From: WFZT01 sp964398355
Lineage (GTDB): Bacteria > Hydrothermota > Hydrothermia > B15-G9 > WFZT01
Assembly: GCA_964398355.1 (NCBI GenBank)
Contig: CAYNMM010000062.1
Coordinates: 1 to 18,813, forward strand
Direction of reading: 5' to 3'
DNA: 18,813 nt
Shown: in pieces, positions 1 through 8,436 of the stretch
Position numbering within the stretch: the stretch's first letter is position 1
Layout: each line of letters starts with the position of its first letter
Notes under the pieces: generated by a model
Databases searched by the model: none
What the model saw: only the letters and a program-made list of their open reading frames with translations
What the model was told of the DNA's origin: nothing
Translations under genes and position numbers: made by a program

Positions 1-856
1 GCCCCCTGACTTTGCCACGAGCCATAAAGAAGACAAGAGAATCGTTTCTCACGTCTACCCTCATGTCAAGGCTTCTAACAAACAAAGTACCATCTTCTCT
101 TTTTGTTTCCAGATATGGTGCACCACTGAACCGAGCACCAATAACATCACCTTTCACAAGTGAAAAAAGGATGGTGTCCCCGGAAACCTTTGTGCTATGG
201 AAATTGAAAACTCCATCTCCATATAAGCAAACCTTGGAGGTGTCAGAATTCTGACCTGTGAATTCAAGATAATTTGATGCTCCCCTAAATTTTTTTGAAC
301 TAACAACGACATCCTCCCATGCAATTAAAGTATCCTTTTTAAATAGCATGGAGTCAGATAATAGATTTATAGTGTCCCCCCTTAAGATCTTTGCCTCTGC
401 ATTTTCAAAGATTTTGCCAGTAGCTTTATTGATAAAATAAATACCACTATCTGCAGTAAATTCAAGTGAATCATTCAGGAGAAAGATGTTTATACCCCCA
501 CCTGCATAAGCTGTATCTCCTGAGACATTAAGATTTTTTGCCTCAAATAGAGCAGATGAATCTGTACCCGTTACATTGAGTTTGAATACAGTCCTGTTGT
601 TTTCTTCATAATAGATAAGTGAATCAGCGTTTACTATGTAAGTCGGCGTTTTTAACCGAACATGGCCGTATAACTTTCCGTGTTTTTTGCTCAGGTAATA
701 AATCCCCTCATCAGATGTCACGACTGTACTATCGAATTTCAGGGTAACCCCATTCTTCAGGTAATAAATAAATTCTCCATCGTTTTTCACAATCTCGAGA
801 CTTCCGGATGTTATATTTATAGCAGTTAACATCAGTAGGATAAGAACATTAATCAT
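1..856 (-). CDS. LptA/OstA-like outer-membrane biogenesis protein, 3' end outside window
   Basis: Reading the minus strand from the ATG at 856 gives an uninterrupted frame of 285 codons to the window edge. It opens with a short hydrophobic leader (MINVLILLMLTAINITSG), so the product is probably exported. The rest is a run of short beta-strand repeats with recurring motifs such as ADSLIYY, ADSGIYF and SDSMLF, plus the YxLKNGVxLKFDS opening, which resembles the OstA/LptA domain that bridges lipopolysaccharide across the periplasm. Family assignment rests on this pattern only. The protein could be a free LptA or the N-terminal part of an LptD-type protein whose barrel lies outside the window. 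The ATG overlaps the thiI stop (ATGA-type overlap), so it is probably translated from the ligase-thiI transcript. The frame is easy to miss because it lacks a stop in the window. Confidence 0.75.
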   Translation of the reverse strand, partial: MINVLILLMLTAINITSGSLEIVKNDGEFIYYLKNGVTLKFDSTVVTSDEGIYYLSKKHGKLYGHVRLKTPTYIVNADSLIYYEENNRTVFKLNVTGTDSSALFEAKNLNVSGDTAYAGGGINIFLLNDSLEFTADSGIYFINKATGKIFENAEAKILRGDTINLLSDSMLFKKDTLIAWEDVVVSSKKFRGASNYLEFTGQNSDTSKVCLYGDGVFNFHSTKVSGDTILFSLVKGDVIGARFSGAPYLETKREDGTLFVRSLDMRVDVRNDSLVFFMARGKVRG

Positions 857-2289
857 TTATATGCTTCCATACCTCCTTTCAGAGAGTATGCCTTTAATCC
901 ATACTTCCGCATCTCATTCACTACATTGAGACTTCTGGCACCACGATAACATGCTACAACGTAAATCCTGCTTCTGTCAAGTTCATCAATCTTTGAAAGA
1001 AGCTCGAATTCATCGATATTTATGGCACCGTTAAGGTGATGTTTTTCAAAATCGATTCTATCTCTAATATCGAATATTATAGCATCTTCAGGTATCTCAT
1101 GGAGTTCCATTTGAGTATCAAGAATTTCGATGTCGTCGATCTTCGTAGGGTAGAAAGTGCGTCTTTTTGAAACGAGATCCTGTAGAATTTGCAGATTCAC
1201 ACCAACTTCCTGCTTTTGTACAGCTTCAACTGAGGCCCGTGTAACTGGATGTCTGGGGGTTATTTGACAGTACTCTTTCATTGAGGAAACGAGATCGTAT
1301 ACACCTATTTTTCTTGCAATATCGATGATCTCCTGTTTGTCAAATGTAACAACCGGTCTTATGATTGGTAATTTTGTGGCATGAGAAGAAACAATCAGAT
1401 TATCAAAAGTTTGAGAGGCAACCTGGCCTATAGAATCTCCAGTGGCTATCGCAAGAATGTCCTTTTCCCTTGCTAAAATCTCTGCAGCTCTGATCATTTG
1501 TCTTTTCAGCACTATATTTCTATAACTTTCTTTTACATTTTTCCTGATATCTGTTGTAACAGAGGCGAAATCAATCGTATACAGAGCGGGGTCATAACCA
1601 GCTGCGTATCGGTCAGACAAAAATTTTGCGATCCTGAATATGGATCTCAACTGGGGCTCCCCTGCAAATAAAAAGCTGACCAGGTCCACTTCAAGTCCCC
1701 TCTTGAGCAAGAGATAATACGAAACTGTGGAGTCAAAACCTCCTGAGAATAAAAGAAGTATTTTACCCTCTATCCCCACGGGAAGACCACCAGCTCCAGA
1801 TATTTTTTCCAATATATAGAATACAATGTCATCTACGATTTCGACTTCTATTCTGACCTCTGGTCTGGTCAAATCCACGCCGGCCGAGTAGGGGAAAAGT
1901 CTTCCTCCAAGGGCTCTTTCAACATCAATGGACTTAAACGAATGAGAACCTGTTCTCCTGACACGTACCGCAAATTTCTTACCTCGCACCCGATCCTTAA
2001 ATATTTCTTCACCCTTCTGGAGAATCTCATCAAAATCCTTGAATCGAAACATCAGAGCAGTCTCAATCTGGTTTAATCCAAACACATTTCTCAAGATTCC
2101 CAGGCCTTCTTCTGTAGAATCTGTCTCTATTACGAATCTTCCACGAAATTTTTTGATTTTATAAGTGGAAATCCCTACTCTATGAAAAATATCTTTGATA
2201 TTTGAAATTAATCTATCCTCGAATCTTTTCCTGACTTTTCTTGATTTAAGTGTTATTTCTCCCGGTTTTGCAATGATAATCTCAGTCAT
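853..2289 (-). CDS. thiI: tRNA 4-thiouridine synthase ThiI with C-terminal rhodanese domain
   Basis: ThiI adenylates U8 of tRNA and inserts sulfur; in some bacteria it also supplies sulfur for thiamine thiazole. The 478-residue product has the usual order: N-terminal ferredoxin-like and THUMP regions (about 1-165), a PP-loop ATPase with SGGFDS at 182-187, the EYC cysteine at 341, and a rhodanese domain from about 395 with active-site loop CYRGARS (Cys447). These two cysteines match the E. coli Cys344/Cys456 pair, and the length is close to E. coli ThiI (482). Many ThiI proteins lack the rhodanese part, so this is the full sulfur-relay form. A longer frame extends to 2373, but the ATG at 2289 is chosen because ThiI homology begins at MTEIIIAKPGEITLKS and a GGAGGT site lies 4 nt upstream. 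The start overlaps the RNA ligase stop by 8 nt. Confidence 0.95.
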   Translation of the reverse strand: MTEIIIAKPGEITLKSRKVRKRFEDRLISNIKDIFHRVGISTYKIKKFRGRFVIETDSTEEGLGILRNVFGLNQIETALMFRFKDFDEILQKGEEIFKDRVRGKKFAVRVRRTGSHSFKSIDVERALGGRLFPYSAGVDLTRPEVRIEVEIVDDIVFYILEKISGAGGLPVGIEGKILLLFSGGFDSTVSYYLLLKRGLEVDLVSFLFAGEPQLRSIFRIAKFLSDRYAAGYDPALYTIDFASVTTDIRKNVKESYRNIVLKRQMIRAAEILAREKDILAIATGDSIGQVASQTFDNLIVSSHATKLPIIRPVVTFDKQEIIDIARKIGVYDLVSSMKEYCQITPRHPVTRASVEAVQKQEVGVNLQILQDLVSKRRTFYPTKIDDIEILDTQMELHEIPEDAIIFDIRDRIDFEKHHLNGAINIDEFELLSKIDELDRSRIYVVACYRGARSLNVVNEMRKYGLKAYSLKGGMEAYK

Positions 2290-3382
2290 AGACACCTCCA
2301 CCTTGTAGCACTTCACTAAATTTCGAAGTTGACTCAAGGAAAATTTTCTCGAATTCAAGTATATGCTTCCCATTTTCTCTAAAAATTCTAATTATCCTGA
2401 ATTTGATACTTTCGGAAACGGTCCTCATGTGTTCTAAAAACAGGGCAAGATTCCTGTCATCATTGAATCTCAGTCTGTAAGTGTAGGATAATCTCCCATA
2501 TTTCTTGAATTTACTGATGCTTTTCAAAAAACCATCAATAAAAGCCCGTCCCAGCCTTTTATAAAAGTCATCATCTGGATTAATACCAAATTCATCCATG
2601 GCGAATCCTATTCTTGCAATACGTGATGTGTAAAAATTCCCGGGCATTTCAAGTATGAGCCAGGAGTCCGCATTTATGTCCGAAATATTTATATTGATTG
2701 TTGTGTATTTTACAACCCTTCTCCCATCCACAGATTTGATGACAACACCTTCAATACCTTCCCTGTTCAGTTTTAATATTACACTTCTGACTTTTTCATA
2801 CTCACTTGAAGTGAATTTCCCAAACTGTCTTACTCCAGGGATTTCATATTTGCTCAGTAATTCGTATCTCTCTTCTGGAGGAATCGGCGATCTTGCCCCC
2901 TTGCGAAATACGTCAAAAGCAAAAAACTTAACGTCTTCTTTAATATAAGGTGGATAAACTTCAATATAAGGATTTTCAGGTCCGGCAATTTCTCCTGCTA
3001 TCACATATCCAGGATTTTCCGCAAAGAATTTATTAAAGTCCGCAAAATCCGATAAACGATCTGTTGAAAATGGACAAATAAATCCTCCTCTCGTAATTGC
3101 AACCACCCTATCTTTTATCTTTGTTATTCTTACGTTATACCCATCAACTTTCTCCTCAATATAGAAAGGAGATGCTTTGAAATGAGTCTTTAATCCTTCT
3201 CTTAGTCGCATAATTCTCATAATTGACGGATAGCTGAAAATAACGGTGTCTCCAGAAATAAATGTACCTCTTTTGTATTTCCCCATATCGTCTGAAATCC
3301 GATAGTAATGAATGTCAAAATAGTCCCCTTCCGAGAGAATTCCTTTTTCCAGTGCCTTTTTGAGAATTTCTGATATTACCAT
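2282..3382 (-). CDS. ATP-dependent RNA ligase, archaeal Rnl3 (Pab1020/MTH1221) type
   Basis: This 366-residue protein looks like the RNA ligase family first studied in archaea (Pab1020, MthRnl), which joins RNA ends or circularises RNA through a lysyl-AMP intermediate. Nucleotidyltransferase motifs are in order: motif I EEKVDGYNVR with the nucleophile Lys78, GEIAGPENPY near 130-139, motif IIIa/III FFAFDVF at 153-159, motif IV EGVVIKS at 211-217 and motif V VVKYT at 223-227. About 140 further residues form the C-terminal part typical of this dimeric family; MthRnl is about 381 residues. The open frame could begin at a TTG at 3424, but I prefer the ATG at 3382 because the extra 14 codons overlap a good promoter. 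No Shine-Dalgarno is present, so the mRNA may be leaderless. It is the first gene of a ligase-thiI-lptA-like operon. The in vivo substrate is unknown. Confidence 0.9.
   Translation of the reverse strand: MVISEILKKALEKGILSEGDYFDIHYYRISDDMGKYKRGTFISGDTVIFSYPSIMRIMRLREGLKTHFKASPFYIEEKVDGYNVRITKIKDRVVAITRGGFICPFSTDRLSDFADFNKFFAENPGYVIAGEIAGPENPYIEVYPPYIKEDVKFFAFDVFRKGARSPIPPEERYELLSKYEIPGVRQFGKFTSSEYEKVRSVILKLNREGIEGVVIKSVDGRRVVKYTTININISDINADSWLILEMPGNFYTSRIARIGFAMDEFGINPDDDFYKRLGRAFIDGFLKSISKFKKYGRLSYTYRLRFNDDRNLALFLEHMRTVSESIKFRIIRIFRENGKHILEFEKIFLESTSKFSEVLQGGGVYD
2294..2299 (-). promoter_or_regulatory. Ribosome binding site fixing the thiI start
   Basis: GGAGGT sits 4 nt before the ATG at 2289, inside the last codons of the RNA ligase gene. 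It supports the internal ATG over the 28-codon N-terminal extension of the open frame, and it suggests translational coupling to the ligase. Confidence 0.65.
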
Positions 3383-3388
3383 ATAAAC

Positions 3389-3417
3389 ATTATAAAGTGG
3401 AAAATAAAGTTTTCGAA
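3389..3417 (-). promoter_or_regulatory. Promoter of the RNA ligase-thiI operon, probably leaderless
   Basis: On the minus strand a consensus -10 TATAAT (3394-3389) is preceded by 17 nt and a weak -35 TTCGAA (3417-3412). Only 6 nt separate the -10 from the ATG at 3382, so a start site about 7 nt downstream of the -10 would coincide with the A of the start codon. Confidence 0.6.
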
Positions 3418-3525
3418 CCAACAATTTTTGAACACTTTTTGTCTATGAATTTGTGGCTTTTAGGGATTCAAAAATCAAGATCAGGTACTGAATGTCAGTT
3501 TGATTGAGAGGCTGTCCAAATAAAT

Positions 3526-3770
3526 ACTTTGGGAAAAGGGGAATGTAGATTTTTTAACCTCTTCCCCCATCAGTGGGTTTATCACTGTGTGGGAGGATAA
3601 ATGTGGGAGCAAATTCTCACCCTCCCATTAGTCCCTTTCCTAAAGTGAGAGTGGAGGTGGGATGTAATCCCTTCCCACGAAGTGGAAAGAAGATTGTAGG
3701 TGGATCTTCTCACAAACAGGAGGTAAAAATAAAGAGAGTTTTTCCCCAAAGTGAAAGGGGAAGTGATTAC
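3526..3770. repeat. Degenerate GC-rich palindromic repeat block, possibly a MITE-like remnant
   Basis: Inside the 3383-4201 gap, about 245 bp is made of variants of one unit: TTCCtAAAGTGaGAG (3637-3651), TTCCCACGAAGTGGAAAG (3673-3690) and TTCCCCAAAGTGAAAG (3742-3757), followed by GGTGGGATGTAATCCC-like spacers. Local hairpins include TGGGAGG (3590-3596) against CCTCCCA (3621-3627) and TTCCCC against GGGGAA (3742-3762). The left edge ACTTTGGGAAAA (3526-3537) is an 11/12 inverted copy of TTTCCCCAAAGT (3741-3752). A 67-codon frame across it is low-complexity and I read it as non-coding. No transposase is nearby. The rest of the gap (3771-4201) is AT-rich; I see no gene, RNA or convincing terminator there. 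Confidence 0.55.
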
Positions 3771-4201
3771 TGGTAAAATACTTCTCGCTCCCTCAGTTTA
3801 ATAAATGCTTAAAAAGGGGCTTTAGGAATCGATATGATTGGATACTTTTTATTGGGTTTGATGAAGGCCAACAGGTGAATTGAAAATATCTGGTGATTGT
3901 TAACCTTTTCAAATCTATAATTGACATGACGAATTATTTTTGGATTTCGTCTTATTCTATCGAGATGTCGATTCATAAAATAGGAAATACCCGTGAAACT
4001 TTTATTCTACAGCGAAAATTTTATCTTGTAATCGGATTTTGTTAAAATTCGTTGCATTTTTTACGATTTTTCTCACCTATCTACTCGATATCAATTCCTT
4101 GACTTCTCTGCCCTTTTATAAGTCAGGTCTAAAACAATGATTTTGCATGTTTTTTTTAAGAAAAATCCTTACATGAGGAGTCACTTGCATAAATTTTTCC
4201 C

Positions 4202-6043
4202 TCAGCGGTTGTGAAAAGATGGCTCTTCGATTCTTTCAAGTATGCGAGAAATCATGTAATATCTACCAAGGGTTGGCATAAAGAGTACTCCATTCACGAA
4301 ATCGAGGATATTAACGAGAATCTCAAGGGCAATATTTACACCTTCTTCCTCGCCTGCCTCTCCGGATTTTCCCTTCATTCGTTTCAAATAATCCTCCGGT
4401 ATTTCAATTCCAGGTACTTCATTATGCAGGTATTCAGCGTTTTTGTAAGAAATAAGTGGCATAAGTCCAGCTATGATAGGAATTCCTGCTTCTCTTATCA
4501 TGTCGAAAATAATTCTGGCTTTTTTAGTGTTAAAAACCGGTTGAGTTACCACGAAATGTGCTCCCTTTCTGATTTTTTTGAGAACGCCTTGAATAATTTT
4601 TTCGGGATCACCTGAAATTCTTGTTCCTACGCCTATAAAAAAGTTTGTTTTTGAAGAAATTGGATTGCCCAGAAAATCTACGCCGTGATTCAAAGCTGAC
4701 ATAAGTTCAACGAGACCTTCCGAGGTGAGATCATAAACACCGGTTGCGAATGGGTAATCACCGATTGATGGTGGGTCTCCGCCGAGAGCGATAAAATTTT
4801 CGAGTCCAAGGGCATGAGCTCCGAGGAGGTCAGATTGCATTCCGATAATGTTTCTATCCCGGCATGTGTAATGCACCACAACTTCTTTATGGAGTTCATC
4901 CTTTATTAGTTTAGCTGTTGAAATGGGCGACATACGGGGTCTTGCCATCGGGCTATCTGAAACCGTAATAGCATGGATTTTTTTTGCATGTGGTTCGATC
5001 TTCCTTATAAAACCTTTGAAATTTGCGCCACGAGGAGGATCAACTTCCATCAGGAAAACCCTACCCTTTTCCAGCAACTTTCTGAGTTTCGAATGAATTT
5101 CTTCCTTTTTTCTAATTTCTTCATTTTTCTGGGAGACCTGCACTCTTGTGATTTTTCTTTTTCCTCTTTTCAATCCGTTCAGTTTTTCACGAAGAAGTCG
5201 AATATGCTCCGGTGTTGTACCACAGCACCCTCCAATAATTTTTATACCAGCTGCAAGGAACTTTTTCCCATATTCAGCGAAATAGTGGGGATTATATGGA
5301 TAGTAAAACTTTCCCTGGACGAACTGAGCAAGTCCTGCGTTGGGCATAGCAGAAAGTTCTTTGCCTGTTACGGCCGCCATCTTTCTCACAGCTTCGTAGA
5401 CATTCTGAGGTCCAAGGCCACAGTTTGAGCCTATGACGTCAGCCTCACTTGAATCAAGCCGGATTCCTACCTCGTAAGGATTTTTGCCGAAGAGTGTCAA
5501 TCCATTATTCGGGAATGACATTTCTGCGATTATGAACACATCTGGATTTATTTCCTTCGCAACTTTTATTCCCACAAGCAATTCTTCAAGGCAGGAAAAA
5601 GTCTCGAAAACGAGTAGATCAACTCCCCCTTCGAGAAGAGCTTCAATCTGCTCCTTAAAAATTTCCCGTGCCTGATCATCGGAAAGTCTTTTCTCTCTGT
5701 CAAGAGGCCTTGATATAGGACCTATTGAACCAGCTACGAAAACTCTATTCCTGGCAACCTGTTTGGCTATCCTTGCTCCATAATAATTGATTTCACGAGT
5801 TTTCTTTCCAATTCCAAAGTACTCCTCGAGTATGAATCTATTTGCACCAAAGGTGTTTGTCGTAATAACCTCAGCACCTGCCGAAATGTAGCTTTGATGT
5901 ATCTCTATAACAATTTCTGGCATTGTAACGTTCAATTCATCGTAGCAAAGGCCTTTGGGAACACCTCTTGCGTAAATTTCAGTCCCCATTGCTCCATCAA
6001 ATATGATAAATTCCTTTCCGTCAAAGAAATCTCTAAATTTCAT
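4202..6043 (-). CDS. Fused homocysteine S-methyltransferase / methylenetetrahydrofolate reductase
   Basis: The 613-residue protein joins two enzymes of the methionine branch, as in B. subtilis YitJ. Residues 1 to about 290 form a homocysteine methyltransferase barrel with the zinc cysteines in GSNCGLGP (Cys208) and GGCCGTTPEH (Cys273, Cys274). After a charged linker (about 295-325), residues 326-605 form a MetF-type flavin domain (MEVDPPRG, HYTCRDRN, LGGDPP, FVVTQPVFN) that reduces methylene-THF to methyl-THF. The start ATG overlaps the metH stop (ATGA) and GAGGAG lies about 13 nt upstream. The reductase supplies methyl-THF for the MetH encoded just upstream. The methyl donor used by the N-terminal domain is uncertain, since it has no cobalamin domain; it may use S-methylmethionine, work with a partner, or serve as a second acceptor site. 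It is the last gene before the 780-bp gap. Confidence 0.93.
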   Translation of the reverse strand: MKFRDFFDGKEFIIFDGAMGTEIYARGVPKGLCYDELNVTMPEIVIEIHQSYISAGAEVITTNTFGANRFILEEYFGIGKKTREINYYGARIAKQVARNRVFVAGSIGPISRPLDREKRLSDDQAREIFKEQIEALLEGGVDLLVFETFSCLEELLVGIKVAKEINPDVFIIAEMSFPNNGLTLFGKNPYEVGIRLDSSEADVIGSNCGLGPQNVYEAVRKMAAVTGKELSAMPNAGLAQFVQGKFYYPYNPHYFAEYGKKFLAAGIKIIGGCCGTTPEHIRLLREKLNGLKRGKRKITRVQVSQKNEEIRKKEEIHSKLRKLLEKGRVFLMEVDPPRGANFKGFIRKIEPHAKKIHAITVSDSPMARPRMSPISTAKLIKDELHKEVVVHYTCRDRNIIGMQSDLLGAHALGLENFIALGGDPPSIGDYPFATGVYDLTSEGLVELMSALNHGVDFLGNPISSKTNFFIGVGTRISGDPEKIIQGVLKKIRKGAHFVVTQPVFNTKKARIIFDMIREAGIPIIAGLMPLISYKNAEYLHNEVPGIEIPEDYLKRMKGKSGEAGEEEGVNIALEILVNILDFVNGVLFMPTLGRYYMISRILERIEEPSFHNR

Positions 6044-8436
6044 TTCTTCATCAACTCCTCAATTTTTCTGACAGTATCAATAGCATCCCGTCCGTAAGCG
6101 TCAGCGCCAATTTCTTTCGCAAATTGCTCATTGACTGCTGCCCCCCCAATGATAACTTTTACATCTGGATACAATTCATTTTTCAGATCAATGACATCTT
6201 TCATACCATCCATAGTAGTCGTCATAAGAGCTGATAGACCAATGAAATCAGCTTTTTCTTTTCTCGCAGTTTCAACAATTGTTTCTGCATCAACGTTTTT
6301 ACCAAGATCAATGACTTCATAGCCATAGTTTCTCAAAACGAGGGCAACGATGTTCTTCCCGATGTCATGTAGATCACCTTTTACGGTTGCCATCACAATT
6401 TTTGCTTTCTTTGAGGCTCGCCCATCGAGTTTTAAATGTTTTTCGAGAATCCGTGCAGCGCCCTCCATTGCTTCAGCTGAAAGAATGAGCTGAGGTAAAA
6501 AATAAATGCGTTTCTCATAAAGTTCACCAACTTTTTGCATTGCTGGAATCAAAATTCTGTTCAGCACATCAAACGCATTCATACCAGATTTAATCAACTG
6601 TTCTGTTAGTTTAATGGTATTTACTCGTTCTCCCTCAACAACACTATTAAAGAGTTTTTCTTCTGGAGTGAGTGCAGGTTGTTCTTTCTCTTTTATTTTC
6701 AATTCAACTTGCTTCCCGTAACGATCTATGTAAATCCTCATACCGGGATCACGACCGGTAAGTGCATCAATGGCTGAGATGAGATTTTTCATTTCCTCAT
6801 CCAATGGATTGAGAATTGCAGAGTCAAGACCGTGCCATACTGCGACAGGGAGAAAGGCTCTGTTTAAAAACTTTCTCGCAGGCAGTCCGTAAGAGAGGTT
6901 GGAGAGTCCTATAGTTGTCGCAATTCCCATATCTGAGAGCATTTCTATTGTTTTTATCGTAGTTTTTACTGCCTCCTGGGAAGTTGATATTGTGAGGACC
7001 ACGGGATCTGCGATCAGATCATTCATTGTAAATCCCGCATCGAGGGCCTTTTTAATCAGTGTCTCTATGATTTTCACTCTATCCTCTGCTGCTTCTGGTA
7101 TACCCCTTTTATCCATAGCAAGAAGTACAAGGGAAGCCCCGTATTTTTTGGCAATCGGGAATAGAATTTCATGCGTTTCACCGTTGACAGAATTCAAAAC
7201 GGGTTTTCCAGCATAAATTTTTAATGATGCTTCTATGGCATCCGGATTGGAATTATCAATGAAAAGTGGCAATTTTGTTACGCTTTGCAAAGTTCTTATG
7301 GCGTTAGAATAAAATACAGGGTCTTTCTCACCCCGACGACCAAGGTTAATGTCCAGGGCGTGTGCCCCTGCCGATTCCTGCTTCCTTGCATACTCACGGG
7401 CGAGATTAAGCTTCCCTTCTTTTAATTCGTTATTGAGCCGTTTTTTCCCATAAGGATTGATGTTCTCACCAATTATCTTGAATGTCAGATCCTTTCCAAT
7501 AAAAAGAGCTGAGTTTCTACTTGATATCCTGAAAAATGGTTTAATATTGGGTCTACTCAAAGGCTTCCTGCCCTTGAGAGCCCTGGAGATTAGCTTGATA
7601 TGTTCCGGTGTTGTACCGCAGCAACCACCGATAATGTTTGCCCCCAGTTCATAAAATTTTATAGGATATTGCAGATATTCATTCGGACCAAGTGGATAAA
7701 CAACTTTTTCTCCGTGTTTTTCTGGAATTCCTGCATTTGCGTATACGATTAATGGTTTATTGGAATGTCTCAGGATCTTTTTGATAAAGTCAACAAATTC
7801 GATAGGATGGCCTCCACAGTTTAAACCAAAGATATCTACGTCTGTGGAACTAAAAGTTATGGATGCTACTTCTGGATCTGAGCCTGTCACTGTTAGCCCG
7901 CCTTCCATTGGATAAGAGATTGATACAGCCACAGGAAGATCAGTGTTCTCTTTTGCCGCCCTTAGTGCAATTTTAGCTTCGAGTATATCAATTTGAGTCT
8001 CTATAAGAATTAAATCTGCCCCTCCCTCAGCAAGCGCCACGGCTTGCTCTTTGTAGACTTCGTAAACATCGTGTTCTGTTAGCTCGCCGAGAGGCTGAAT
8101 GAGTTTGCCAATAGGCCCCATAGAGCCTGCAACGAAAATCTCCCTTGAACCGGCGGCTTCCCTTGCAATCTTAACTGCTGATACGTTTAAATCTTTAACC
8201 CTGTGACCAGCACCAAATTCATCAAGCTTAATTCGATTTCCCCCAAAGGTGTTGGTTTCAATAATATCGGCCCCTGCCTCTATATAATCCCTGTGGATAC
8301 TTTCTATAAGTTCCGGGGATTCAACATTTAAGATTTCTGGAAAATCAAATTTCTTCCCGGTCCTGCGAATGAGTTCCGTACCCATTGCCCCATCGAGTAT
8401 GAGTATCCTTTCTCTCAATATTTCTGTGATCATCAT
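6040..8436 (-). CDS. metH: Cobalamin-dependent methionine synthase lacking the reactivation domain
   Basis: MetH moves a methyl group from methyl-THF to homocysteine through cobalamin. The 798-residue protein has a homocysteine domain (1 to about 290; zinc cysteines Cys207 in GLNCGG and Cys272/Cys273 in GGCCGTTPEH), a pterin-binding barrel (about 318-580; IGENINPYG, DINLG, IDNS), a helical cap (about 590-670) and a cobalamin Rossmann domain with VKGDLHDIGKNIV, axial ligand His690. E. coli MetH (1227 residues) continues into an AdoMet-binding reactivation domain; here the protein stops after the cobalamin domain and that activity is encoded by the gene immediately upstream. The ATG overlaps that gene's stop by 4 nt. 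Two adjacent ATGs (8436, 8433) are possible starts. Confidence 0.95.
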   Translation of the reverse strand: MMITEILRERILILDGAMGTELIRRTGKKFDFPEILNVESPELIESIHRDYIEAGADIIETNTFGGNRIKLDEFGAGHRVKDLNVSAVKIAREAAGSREIFVAGSMGPIGKLIQPLGELTEHDVYEVYKEQAVALAEGGADLILIETQIDILEAKIALRAAKENTDLPVAVSISYPMEGGLTVTGSDPEVASITFSSTDVDIFGLNCGGHPIEFVDFIKKILRHSNKPLIVYANAGIPEKHGEKVVYPLGPNEYLQYPIKFYELGANIIGGCCGTTPEHIKLISRALKGRKPLSRPNIKPFFRISSRNSALFIGKDLTFKIIGENINPYGKKRLNNELKEGKLNLAREYARKQESAGAHALDINLGRRGEKDPVFYSNAIRTLQSVTKLPLFIDNSNPDAIEASLKIYAGKPVLNSVNGETHEILFPIAKKYGASLVLLAMDKRGIPEAAEDRVKIIETLIKKALDAGFTMNDLIADPVVLTISTSQEAVKTTIKTIEMLSDMGIATTIGLSNLSYGLPARKFLNRAFLPVAVWHGLDSAILNPLDEEMKNLISAIDALTGRDPGMRIYIDRYGKQVELKIKEKEQPALTPEEKLFNSVVEGERVNTIKLTEQLIKSGMNAFDVLNRILIPAMQKVGELYEKRIYFLPQLILSAEAMEGAARILEKHLKLDGRASKKAKIVMATVKGDLHDIGKNIVALVLRNYGYEVIDLGKNVDAETIVETARKEKADFIGLSALMTTTMDGMKDVIDLKNELYPDVKVIIGGAAVNEQFAKEIGADAYGRDAIDTVRKIEELMKK

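Noticed and set aside
3505..3525. AGGCTGTCCAAAT, resembling the end of some insertion sequences
   Set aside because: No inverted partner, target duplication or transposase is found in the window.
3573..3776. 67-codon plus-strand frame in the 780-bp gap
   Set aside because: It lies wholly within the degenerate palindromic repeat block, has low-complexity composition and no ribosome site.
3771..4201. TTGACA-like hexamer near 3923 and other promoter-like pieces in the AT-rich gap
   Set aside because: No -10 at proper spacing and no plus-strand gene downstream; such hexamers are expected by chance in AT-rich DNA.
4211..4615. Plus-strand frame of 134 codons opposite the MTHFR domain
   Set aside because: Antisense shadow of a clear enzyme gene; composition is that of a reversed coding strand.
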